From assembly GCA_002721775.1 (NCBI GenBank), contig PBLM01000037.1:21677-29507 (forward strand): a stretch of 7,831 nucleotides of DNA, given 5' to 3'. The position numbers and the translations under genes are program-made. The notes under the pieces were generated by a model. The model made no database searches and was not told the origin of the DNA. It worked only from the letters and a program-made list of their open reading frames with translations. The stretch comes from Rhodospirillaceae bacterium. GTDB lineage: Bacteria > Pseudomonadota > Alphaproteobacteria > Puniceispirillales > Puniceispirillaceae. Shown here piece after piece: positions 1 through 5,775 of the stretch (position 1 is its first letter; each line of letters opens with the position of its first letter).

Positions 1-362
1 CCGGCAGAGGTTGCAATCTTTTCACCTGCCAGAACCGCTGCTGAAAACCATATGGTAATAATTAAGCCGGCTGACAGGCCCACAACAAGTTCGGTGACAA
101 TCACCCCCAGAATTTGCAGTTCGCTGAAGCTATCAACTACGGGCACCGGTACATAGCCCATGATCACAACACCTAGAAGCGCAGACAGGATGACACGTAC
201 CTGCAAAGGCATATTGGCCGCACCAAATACTGGTACGGCTACTAAAAAGGCCCCAATTCGAATCGTCGCCAGAAAAAATTGGGCTAACATAGACATAACC
301 GACTGCAGTTCCAGCCCTGGTAAGCCGCCCATATCATGCAGCAATGTGAGAGGAAGGTGCAT
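1..362 (-). CDS. fliR: Flagellar export gate protein FliR, N-terminal part (3' end outside the window)
   Basis: FliR is an inner-membrane component of the flagellar type III export gate, where it assembles with FliP and FliQ. The frame starts at an ATG at 362-360 and stays open to the window edge, giving 120 complete codons, roughly the first half of a typical FliR of about 260 residues. Recognisable features are the motif RIGAFLVAVPVFGAANMP followed by QVRVILSALLG near residues 36-65, hydrophobic membrane segments around residues 22-48, 57-75 and 83-110, and an AGEKIATSAG stretch where FliR proteins normally have AGE-x-I-G. The start is supported by AGGGAG at 377-372 with a 9-nt spacer. It lies 17 nt after the fliQ stop, so it is almost certainly cotranscribed with fliQ. 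The C-terminal half cannot be assessed. Confidence 0.93.
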   Translation of the reverse strand, partial: MHLPLTLLHDMGGLPGLELQSVMSMLAQFFLATIRIGAFLVAVPVFGAANMPLQVRVILSALLGVVIMGYVPVPVVDSFSELQILGVIVTELVVGLSAGLIITIWFSAAVLAGEKIATSA

Positions 363-379
363 ATTCGCAGACTCCCTGC

Positions 380-649
380 TCAGCCAATCTGAGTAATTTG
401 GTCAAAGATGAACGCAAAATAATCAGTTAAGCTAATTAACATGAAATTTGCAGCAAATCCAAACGTAAGCAGAACTAACACAAGCTTGGGTACAAAGCTA
501 AGCGTCATCTCGTTAATCGAAGTGGCTGCCTGAATAATCCCAATCAGCAGCCCGATAGCCAAAGCGACCCCTAGGATGGGTCCGGCAACAATCACAATCT
601 GCCACATTGCCATGCGCAGGAATTCAACATTCATATCAAAATTAAACAT
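380..649 (-). CDS. fliQ: Flagellar export gate protein FliQ
   Basis: FliQ is a small inner-membrane protein that packs around FliP/FliR in the export gate of the flagellar basal body. The 89-residue length is standard for the family. Two membrane helices are visible, at about residues 15-38 and 54-76, separated by the family signature QAATSINEMTLSFVPK (about 40-55), the cytoplasmic loop that is strongly conserved in FliQ. The ATG at 649 is preceded by AGGGG with a 7-nt spacer (AGGGGTTGGCAA then ATG). It lies 32 nt after the fliP stop and 17 nt before fliR. A weak sigma-54-like element sits about 48 nt upstream, inside the end of fliP. No missing or unusual residues are evident. Confidence 0.96.
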   Translation of the reverse strand: MFNFDMNVEFLRMAMWQIVIVAGPILGVALAIGLLIGIIQAATSINEMTLSFVPKLVLVLLTFGFAANFMLISLTDYFAFIFDQITQIG

Positions 650-681
650 TTGCCAACCCCTATTTTATTGTTTTGTGCCTA

Positions 682-1494
682 TCAGGCCGTATAGGTTGCA
701 ACAAGTGAACCAACCGTCATGGCCCAGCCATCAACCAGAACAAATAACAACAGCTTGAAAGGAAGCGAGACAAGCATCGGGCTCAGCATCATCATCCCTA
801 GCGACATCAAAACGGAGGCAATTACCATGTCAATCACCAAAAAGGGCAGGAATAATAGAAAGCCAATCTGAAACGCTGTTTTAAGCTCTGAGGTTATGAA
901 GGCAGGCAGTAGGATCGTAAGCGGGACGTCTTCTGCTTTTTCAAATCCAGTTTCATTTGCCATATCAGCAAACATATTTAAATCATCTTTACGAGTGTTT
1001 TTCACTAAGAAGCCCTTCATTGTGTTGCTGGCATTGGTCAACGCAATATCAGCTGATATATCACCATTCAAAAAAGGGTCAGCAGCGTCTTCATAAACAG
1101 AAGTGAGCGTTGGTGCCATAATAAATAAGGATAAGAACAGAGCAATCGCAATCAGCACCTGATTAGGCGGTGTCTGCTGTGTACCCATCGCCTGTCGCAA
1201 AATGGACAACACAATAATTATCCGAGTGAAAGAAGTCATCCCCAGCACCAAAGACGGCAACAAGGTCAGTGCCGTCATCAGAGCCAGAACCTGCAAAGAC
1301 AGACTATAGGAGGTTGAACCATCACCATATTCCGTTGAAGTCAGGGCTGGCAGGCCGCCGGTCAAGCCAGCTAAATTGTCAGCTGCAATTGCTGATGCAT
1401 CTGTTGCTATAAGAATAGTTACGCTGATTGCAGCCACCCCTAGAAAGCTGGAAAGAAGCAGCATCAGTTTTGAAAAGATTGTTTGATGCATCAT
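682..1494 (-). CDS. fliP: Flagellar export gate protein FliP
   Basis: FliP is the core of the flagellar protein-export channel in the inner membrane. The chosen product is 270 residues. Residues 1-38 look like a cleavable signal peptide, with a hydrophobic stretch and an Ala-rich ASAIAA end, as is usual for FliP. Then come the signature TSFTRIIIVLSILRQAMGTQQ (about 87-107), with TPPNQVLIAIALFLSLFIMAP (about 108-128), KNTRKDDLNMFADMA (about 165-179), PAFITSELKTAFQIGFLLFL and the final SLPFKLLLFVLVDGW helix. The open frame can be extended to a TTG at 1509, but that codon overlaps the likely ribosome-binding site. GGAG at 1507-1504 is 9 nt from the ATG at 1494, which also makes a TAATG overlap with the fliO stop, so coupling with fliO is likely. 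A second ATG follows directly and cannot be excluded as the start. Confidence 0.95.
   Translation of the reverse strand: MMHQTIFSKLMLLLSSFLGVAAISVTILIATDASAIAADNLAGLTGGLPALTSTEYGDGSTSYSLSLQVLALMTALTLLPSLVLGMTSFTRIIIVLSILRQAMGTQQTPPNQVLIAIALFLSLFIMAPTLTSVYEDAADPFLNGDISADIALTNASNTMKGFLVKNTRKDDLNMFADMANETGFEKAEDVPLTILLPAFITSELKTAFQIGFLLFLPFLVIDMVIASVLMSLGMMMLSPMLVSLPFKLLLFVLVDGWAMTVGSLVATYTA
697..712 (-). promoter_or_regulatory. Weak sigma-54-like -24/-12 match upstream of fliQ
   Basis: On the minus strand the sequence is TGGTTCACTTGTTGCA. The GG and GC doublets are exactly 10 nt apart and the -12 half (TTGCA) is perfect, but the -24 half departs from TGGCAC at two positions. A transcript would start near 686 and give fliQ a leader of about 37 nt. 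However, the element lies entirely in fliP codons for the conserved C-terminal GSLVATY segment, so it may be coincidental. It is listed because the geometry resembles the better sites before fliK and fliO. Confidence 0.25.
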
Positions 1495-2000
1495 TATTTT
1501 TTTCTCCAACCTTTGAATTTTGCAGCAAATGCAGCAACTTCTCCGGGGTCAATCTCGTGGGAGTCAATACCTTGCCCATGCGAAAGTTCAGTGATGTGTT
1601 TGCTCTGCGGGAAAGCTGGCGTAGTCAGCTCAAGCGTGTCCTGTTTAGATACAGGACTTGAAGTTGAAGGTTGACTAGAGGGTTGCTCATCCGCAGCAAA
1701 AGCTGTTCCAACAGGCAGCTTTGGTATTTGCTGTGCAGCCGGTGATACTGCCACAAGTGAGGGCTGAATTCCTTTTCCACAAAGCATAACAAATTCGCGA
1801 CTATCAATGGTTATTAAACGCAACCGTTCAGCAGGACTGACAGCTATTTCCTCAATCACTTTAATCCGCTGCCCTTTCTGCAAGTTGGCTTTTATCAAGC
1901 CGCTCTTCATCCGCAAAAATACCAACAGACCAACCAAAAATGACAGAAATACAACAGTAATCACAATCTGCTGCATGCCTACAATTTGAGTGATCATCAT
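1494..2000 (-). CDS. fliO: Flagellar biogenesis protein FliO
   Basis: FliO is a bitopic membrane protein that helps stabilise FliP and assemble the FliPQR gate. The 168-residue product has one clear membrane helix (about residues 9-29), followed by a conserved cytoplasmic block: KVIEEIAVSPAERLRLITID (about 47-66), then SREFVMLCGKGIQPSLVAV (about 67-85). The family often shows V-R-x-L...R-L-L-L-V-E-V-x-G-x-x-L-L-L-G-V here. The C-terminal half (about 95-150) is a low-complexity Ser/Pro/Gln region, and the protein ends in basic GWRKK. The ATG at 2000 is preceded by AAGGA with a 5-nt spacer (8 nt to the adjacent second ATG). An in-frame TGA five codons upstream rules out a longer start. The gene follows an unusual 203-nt gap containing a terminator-like hairpin and a sigma-54-like promoter, and overlaps fliP by one nucleotide. 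Confidence 0.9.
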   Translation of the reverse strand: MMITQIVGMQQIVITVVFLSFLVGLLVFLRMKSGLIKANLQKGQRIKVIEEIAVSPAERLRLITIDSREFVMLCGKGIQPSLVAVSPAAQQIPKLPVGTAFAADEQPSSQPSTSSPVSKQDTLELTTPAFPQSKHITELSHGQGIDSHEIDPGEVAAFAAKFKGWRKK

Positions 2001-2061
2001 CTGGATCCTTTCTCAAGTTCAGCTCTAGCTTGCGTAAAATACAGGCCAGCAATCTGAGAGA

Positions 2062-2077
2062 GGCAAAAAATATGCCA
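2062..2077 (-). promoter_or_regulatory. Probable sigma-54 promoter for fliOPQR
   Basis: On the minus strand the sequence is TGGCATATTTTTTGCC, preceded by C. It matches the sigma-54 consensus YTGGCAC-N5-TTGCW at the -24 box (TGGCA, with T for C) and at TTGC of the -12 box, with exactly 10 nt between the GG and GC doublets. Transcription would begin near 2051, leaving a leader of about 50 nt before the fliO ATG at 2000. The element before fliK has the same TGGCAT-N5-TTGC form. The -24 box lies in the right arm of the terminator-like hairpin and the -12 box begins at the end of its U-tract. The last base (C instead of A/T) is off-consensus. RpoN dependence is inferred. Confidence 0.65.
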
Positions 2078-2098
2078 GCAGAGCTGATCTTGCTGGCA
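2065..2098 (-). terminator. Intrinsic-terminator-like hairpin after fliN
   Basis: On the minus strand, TGCCAGCA (2098-2091) and TGCTGGCA (2080-2073) form a perfect 8-bp stem around a 10-nt loop. They are followed directly by TATTTTTT (2072-2065), which would be a run of six U after UA in the RNA. This is a standard Rho-independent terminator layout, about 105 nt after the fliN stop. It lies inside the flagellar block, so it would end or attenuate the fliKLMN transcript rather than close the whole cluster. The right arm and U-tract double as a sigma-54-like promoter for fliO, so part of the symmetry could be incidental. Confidence 0.65.
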
Positions 2099-2203
2099 AA
2101 ATTTTAACTATATGTTTTTATTTTCTTTTTTAAGGATGCTTGGCTTTGGCAGAAGATCCAAAACCTGTTGTCAGTTTCTTGACAGACTCATTGCCATTTG
2201 CTG

Positions 2204-2554
2204 CTACAAGCTTTCAACCCGCTTTTCAGGATCAACAATCTCTGTGAAGCGCACCCCGAAGCGTTCGCCAACCATAACAATCTCACCTTTAGCAATCATG
2301 GTTCCGTTAACTAAAATATCTAGCGGGTCACCGGCTAGCCGATCCAGCTCAATAACAGAACCCTCATTCAGTCGCAGCAAGTCTCTGATTTTGATTTCTG
2401 TGTTCCCAACTTCAACAGCCAGCTGAACTTCTATATTTTCAAGAACACGCAAATTTTCGGATGAGGTGCCGCCAGAAGCTGCACCCGGTGGTGCAGAGAA
2501 ATCACGAAGTCCATCTTCTTGATTCTGCTCATTTATTTCTTGTTCTTCAGCCAT
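2204..2554 (-). CDS. fliN: Flagellar motor switch protein FliN
   Basis: FliN forms the base of the cytoplasmic C-ring with FliM and also gives the export apparatus a docking site for FliH. The 116-residue product has a short acidic Gln/Glu-rich N-terminus (1-35) and one SpoA-type domain (about 37-110). That domain contains the hallmark stretches VQLAVEVGNTEIKIRDLL, GSVIELDRLAGDPLDILVNG and GEIVMVGERFGVRFTEIV. The open frame has an ATG three codons earlier at 2563, but AAGGA would then abut or overlap that ATG. The ATG at 2554 has AAGGA with an 8-nt spacer and is preferred. It lies 47 nt after the fliM stop. The 3' side is followed by 203 nt without a gene. Confidence 0.95.
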   Translation of the reverse strand: MAEEQEINEQNQEDGLRDFSAPPGAASGGTSSENLRVLENIEVQLAVEVGNTEIKIRDLLRLNEGSVIELDRLAGDPLDILVNGTMIAKGEIVMVGERFGVRFTEIVDPEKRVESL

Positions 2555-2601
2555 AATTGTCATCCTTATCGGTTCATGCCAGCAGTTCGGCCGGCCTGCT
2601 A

Positions 2602-3564
2602 TTACATGCGTTTTTGCAAGCTAATCGCCGACTTGCCCGCTACCTCACCCATTTCACCGGTGAAAAACACTTTATCTTCAATTTTAACAGTAACCCCATC
2701 ATTTACGTTGATAGGAACAACGTCGCCAGTTTTCAGCCTAGTCATATTCCCTACTGACATCACCGGTTGCCCCAGAAGAGCCGACAGATTCAGCGGAATA
2801 TTTAAGATTGCTTTTTCCATCATTTCACGCCAAGAAATATTTTCTTGGTTGGAATCTGATTGCACCCGCGAACGCAGCTGCGAAGCAATAGGCTTCAGTG
2901 TCTGTAAAGGGTAAACAAGATCAAGAGTATCTGAACCCGCTCCCGGCAGCTGGATAACAAAAGAACAGATGATGACTAGTTCACTGCCATCAACAACTGA
3001 GGCAAACTGAGTATTTATCTCACGACCCTGTTCTATTAGTGTCACCGGCATCAAATCCCGCCAGGACGTCATAAGCGCTTGATTCAACCCATCAGATACT
3101 AGCTCAATAACTCGTTCTTCTGTGGAAGTGAATTCGTTTCGACTTCCACCACCACTATTGATGTTTCCCCCATAATATGAGGCGGTAAGTGTTGAAATAA
3201 ATTTTGGTGGAATTGCCAAGAGAAAAGCGCCTCGCAATTCTTCTATGCGAGAGATATTCAAGTTCATAAATGCATCAATGCTAGCACAATATTCGTCGAA
3301 GGTTTTCACCTCTGGTGCAAAAGAGGTTATTCGCGGCTGAATACGCAGCATTGGCAAAAACACCGCCCTTGCCTGCCTAGCAAAACGTTCATTCACCTGA
3401 CGCAAGGCATAATAATCACCCATCAGACTGAGGTCATCCTCACCAAAGGCAAATGGGCGAACATCGTCTGATGATGACCTGTCGATATTGAGGCCCTGAG
3501 GGCTGTCCTGCAACCCCTCCATCAGTGCATTCACTTCATCACTAGTCAGTTTTTTAGAAGCCAT
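2602..3564 (-). CDS. fliM: Flagellar motor switch protein FliM
   Basis: FliM is the middle C-ring protein. It binds phosphorylated CheY and sets the direction of rotation. The 320-residue length is normal. Residues 5-18 (KLTSDEVNALMEGL) correspond to the N-terminal CheY-binding EIDALL-type helix. A CheC/CheX-like middle domain runs from about 45 to 230, with YYGG (130-133) at the usual GG-x-G position and EFTSTEERVI (144-153). A C-terminal SpoA domain (about 245-318) includes LSALLGQPVMSVGNMTRLKTGDVV-type residues. The loop after YYGG is Gly/Ser/Asn-rich (NINSGGGSRN). The start at 3564 has only a weak GAG with an 8-nt spacer. It lies 58 nt after fliL and 47 nt before fliN, and is presumably translated from the fliKLMN message. 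Confidence 0.96.
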   Translation of the reverse strand: MASKKLTSDEVNALMEGLQDSPQGLNIDRSSSDDVRPFAFGEDDLSLMGDYYALRQVNERFARQARAVFLPMLRIQPRITSFAPEVKTFDEYCASIDAFMNLNISRIEELRGAFLLAIPPKFISTLTASYYGGNINSGGGSRNEFTSTEERVIELVSDGLNQALMTSWRDLMPVTLIEQGREINTQFASVVDGSELVIICSFVIQLPGAGSDTLDLVYPLQTLKPIASQLRSRVQSDSNQENISWREMMEKAILNIPLNLSALLGQPVMSVGNMTRLKTGDVVPINVNDGVTVKIEDKVFFTGEMGEVAGKSAISLQKRM

Positions 3565-3622
3565 TATTTTAGCTCGTTAACGTTACAAAACTCTTCACAT
3601 CACCCATTAGTCTTATAAAAAA

Positions 3623-4204
3623 TCATTGAAGAACAAAAGAGGTAAAGTGAACTTCTTCAATGCCACCAAAATCTTCAAGTTGCATCAGCTTTGCATTCAC
3701 ACCATCTGCAAGCGCGCGGGCCAAAGCTTCCCGTCCCTGTTTGCCCTGAATGTCTTCTTCAGAAAACTCGCTCATCACATTCAGAATTTCTGAACGCAAC
3801 GCAAGTTGGTGATCCTCCACATTTGAGATAACTTCATCATCATATTGAGTAGATACACCAAGACCAACCTGTAGAAACTTACGTGATTCCCTTAAATTTG
3901 TCGTGAAATCGCCCGGAAATTCAAAATAGGTAGTCACAAAGGTTTCAATTTCAGGTGTTTCCTTAACAACCTTTTCATTGTTGAGGGCTGCTTCTTCTTC
4001 AGCCTGGCGTTCAGCATCTGCCTCTGCCATTTTCTTCTCTATAATGGATTCAATTTCATCAGAGGGATCAGGCTGGCTCCCGCCAAAAAGAATATAGCCG
4101 CCCCCAAGGCCAGCTCCGATCAGAACTAGTCCTGCGACCACAAATATCAGAATTCGAAGAATAGCGCCTTTTTTCTTTGGCTCATTATTTTCTTCATCTG
4201 CCAT
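3623..4204 (-). CDS. fliL: Flagellar basal body-associated protein FliL
   Basis: FliL is a single-pass inner-membrane protein that surrounds or supports the stator units at the basal body. The 193-residue product has a short charged cytoplasmic N-terminus with KKK (10-13), one membrane helix (about 14-41, rich in Gly), an acidic and probably helical linker (about 47-82, EIESIIEKKMAEADAERQAEEE) and a periplasmic FliL domain (about 88-193). That domain contains FTTNLRESRKFLQVGLGVS and ends in the family-typical VHFTSFVLQ. The start at 4204 has a strong AAGGAG with an 8-nt spacer. It is 92 nt after fliK. That gap contains no hairpin or promoter match that I can support, so fliL is probably expressed from the fliK promoter. 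Confidence 0.94.
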   Translation of the reverse strand: MADEENNEPKKKGAILRILIFVVAGLVLIGAGLGGGYILFGGSQPDPSDEIESIIEKKMAEADAERQAEEEAALNNEKVVKETPEIETFVTTYFEFPGDFTTNLRESRKFLQVGLGVSTQYDDEVISNVEDHQLALRSEILNVMSEFSEEDIQGKQGREALARALADGVNAKLMQLEDFGGIEEVHFTSFVLQ

Positions 4205-4296
4205 CTCTATCTCTCCTTAGCTTTGATAGCGGAATTACCCCACTACACTGTCTTCAACTCTTCTTATATTGTCAGTCCTCTGAACTATTTGGGAGG

Positions 4297-5688
4297 TTAC
4301 GCCTTCAAATTAATTAACCCATCTGATGTATCTGTGTCACCTGCCCGACTATCATTTTCAGCCTCAGCCAATGTGCTATTTTGTTCCTGATGTTTGTCCT
4401 GCTGGCCAAATCCACGGCTCTGTCCACCAGTATAGGCGTCAAATTGGCCTAGCTTCAAACCCGCGTCACCGAGCATCTGCGCTAACCGGCCCTCTGCTTC
4501 CATCAACAATTGTGCAGCTGCACCTGTTTCGGCCCGTAAAACCACATTTGTCTGTTCCTGCGCTACAGAGAGTGTGACCTTCAAACGGCCCAAATTACGC
4601 GGATTAAGCTCGAATTCCAGGCCTTTACCACCTCTTCTGAATTCACGGTCAATCCGGCGCACAAGCTGTTCTGTCCATTTTTCATTCTGCATGTCTAAAG
4701 AATCAAGCCACTGTTCAGGCAAGTCGGCCTGAGTTGTTCCGGTAAACGCAGAACCTGAGCCTGAATGCTGGCCACCGGTCTGAGTAAAGCTTGTCTGTTG
4801 GATGGCTGCCGACGGGCTCGTCTGAGCATCAGCAGTAGATGAGGACAGCTGAACAGAAGGAGCAACAACACGAGCGGGCCTTTCTGCAAGCCGCCCTGCC
4901 AACTCTGGCATCCGTTCAGCTTTCAGGCTGGCAGCATCTAGAGCATCTATGACTGCTAACTCATCGCCTAACTTACCTAACGGTGCGCTATCTAAAACGT
5001 CTGCTTTCAACACGGATCTTTGCGGCATGTCATTTTGTAATAGGACAGTCTGATGGGCAGTCGTCTTCACTTTTTTCGGGCTGATATCAGAGCGCTCAGG
5101 CGCTGCTGAAGCAGATTTTTGAATTACCCGAGGTAATGGAGGGCCAATAAAATCTTCATCTAAATCGGTAGGCTGCTGAAACTGTGCTGCAGATGTCTTT
5201 GGATTAGCCTGTTTCATATCTTCGGCAAGGGAGGCCATCTGGGATTGGTTCTGCAGATGTATCTGACTAGCTAAATGCTGACCACTTTTAGATATTTGAT
5301 TATCAGCAGCCAGCAGTCCAGCATCAGGTGTCTTGTCCGCCTCTGGTTCAAAATTGTCTGTTTGCAGCTCAAAATTGTCCGTCTGTACATCATCAGAAGC
5401 ATTTGGAATTAATGCAGCATTAACCTGATCCGGAACACTCTTTTTTAACGTCCCCAGCATTGCCGCCATATGGGGATCAAGACTCGGCTCATAATTAGAA
5501 TTTGTGTCGCCCGCCTGTAAGTTTGACTGGGTAGGCTCAGCGCCATCTTCAGTTTCTGCCTCTTGAATTCCACCGAACAAAGCAGCAAAAAGTCCAACAG
5601 CCCCTGCATTAGCAGTGGCATCCTCTCCGGTCGCAGTTCCCTTTAAAACTTGTGCTTGGTTGCCAGATGTGGCCATGATTTTTGACAT
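4297..5688 (-). CDS. fliK: Flagellar hook-length control protein FliK
   Basis: FliK is exported during hook assembly, measures hook length and then switches export from hook to filament substrates. The 463-residue product has a long, poorly conserved, Ala/Gln/Ser/Asp-rich N-terminal region (1-330), as is usual for FliK rulers. A compact C-terminal Flg_hook domain (about 335-415) includes LEFELNPRNLGRLKVTLSV (357-375) and ends in MLGDAGLKLGQFDAYTGG. The tail is a Gln/Glu/Asp-rich extension to INLKA. The frame can be extended by one TTG codon to 5691, but the ATG at 5688 has AGGA with a 7-nt spacer and is preferred. Residues 101-114 are a tandem 7-residue repeat. An 87-nt gap upstream carries a sigma-54-like promoter. 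The identification rests on the C-terminal domain and on position between fliJ and fliL. Confidence 0.92.
   Translation of the reverse strand: MSKIMATSGNQAQVLKGTATGEDATANAGAVGLFAALFGGIQEAETEDGAEPTQSNLQAGDTNSNYEPSLDPHMAAMLGTLKKSVPDQVNAALIPNASDDVQTDNFELQTDNFEPEADKTPDAGLLAADNQISKSGQHLASQIHLQNQSQMASLAEDMKQANPKTSAAQFQQPTDLDEDFIGPPLPRVIQKSASAAPERSDISPKKVKTTAHQTVLLQNDMPQRSVLKADVLDSAPLGKLGDELAVIDALDAASLKAERMPELAGRLAERPARVVAPSVQLSSSTADAQTSPSAAIQQTSFTQTGGQHSGSGSAFTGTTQADLPEQWLDSLDMQNEKWTEQLVRRIDREFRRGGKGLEFELNPRNLGRLKVTLSVAQEQTNVVLRAETGAAAQLLMEAEGRLAQMLGDAGLKLGQFDAYTGGQSRGFGQQDKHQEQNSTLAEAENDSRAGDTDTSDGLINLKA
5348..5389 (-). repeat. 21-nt in-frame tandem duplication inside fliK
   Basis: Two adjacent 21-nt units (5348-5368 and 5369-5389) differ at a few bases. 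They encode VQTDNFE and LQTDNFE (FliK residues 101-107 and 108-114). The period is a multiple of three, so the frame is preserved. It lies in the variable ruler region and looks like a local slippage or duplication event. Confidence 0.85.
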
Positions 5689-5738
5689 CAACCTGTCCTG
5701 TTTTCCTAAATGCAGACGTAAGAACTCGCCTACCTGAG

Positions 5739-5754
5739 TGCAAGTTGAATGCCA
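5739..5754 (-). promoter_or_regulatory. Probable sigma-54 promoter for fliKLMN
   Basis: On the minus strand the sequence is TGGCATTCAACTTGCA, preceded by T. It matches YTGGCAC-N5-TTGCW at every position of the -24 box except the last (T for C), and the -12 box (TTGCA) is perfect. The GG and GC doublets are 10 nt apart. It lies in the 87-nt gap between fliJ and fliK. Transcription would begin near 5728, leaving a leader of about 40 nt before the fliK ATG at 5688. Sigma-54 control of middle and late flagellar genes, with a FleQ/FlrC- or FlbD-type activator, is established in several proteobacteria. Its use here is inferred from sequence only. Confidence 0.72.
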
Positions 5755-5763
5755 AAACCTCGA

Positions 5764-5774
5764 ACCGGGCCGGT
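5764..5774. repeat. Short perfect dyad just upstream of the fliK promoter
   Basis: The plus strand reads ACCGG-G-CCGGT, a perfect inverted repeat of 5-bp arms around one base. It begins 10 bp upstream of the -24 box of the fliK sigma-54-like element, with its centre about 41 bp before the predicted start. Such a dyad could be an operator for a dimeric regulator. No known binding consensus is claimed. Confidence 0.3.
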
Positions 5775-5775
5775 C

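Noticed and set aside
1495..1509. TTG-initiated extension of fliP by five codons
   Set aside because: The TTG overlaps the GGAG ribosome-binding site. The ATG at 1494 has proper spacing and the TAATG coupling with fliO.
2001..2061. Possible sigma-70 promoter before fliO (TTGCCT with a TGTATTTT box)
   Set aside because: The match is weak and the spacing is either 17 nt with a poor -10 box or 19 nt with a better one. The sigma-54-like element at the same place is the stronger explanation.
2169..2184. TGTCA/TGACA inverted repeat 20 nt after fliN
   Set aside because: It is only a 5-bp AT-containing stem without a U-tract, too weak to call a terminator or operator.
2112..2426. Plus-strand open frame of about 100 codons opposite fliN
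   Set aside because: It is antisense to a well-supported SpoA-domain gene, has no ribosome-binding site I can see, and shows no family-like sequence. The same applies to plus-strand frames opposite fliP, fliM, fliJ and fliI.
2555..2563. ATG three codons upstream as the fliN start
   Set aside because: The AAGGA sequence would abut or overlap this ATG; it is correctly placed for the ATG at 2554.
2569..2581. TGGCAT half-element in the fliM-fliN gap on the minus strand, near a GGCCGGCC palindrome
   Set aside because: It resembles the -24 box of the two better sites, but there is no TTGC at the -12 position, and a transcript would start at the fliN ATG itself with no room for the ribosome-binding site.
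2615..2630. CGGCGATTAGCTTGCA on the minus strand, a partial sigma-54 match about 50 nt upstream of fliN
   Set aside because: The -24 half is poor (CGGCGA), and it lies in codons for the conserved end of the FliM SpoA domain. It is best explained as coding sequence.
4205..4296. 92-nt fliK-fliL gap inspected for a promoter or terminator
   Set aside because: I found no hairpin with a T-tract and no -24/-12 pair; it holds only the strong fliL ribosome-binding site.
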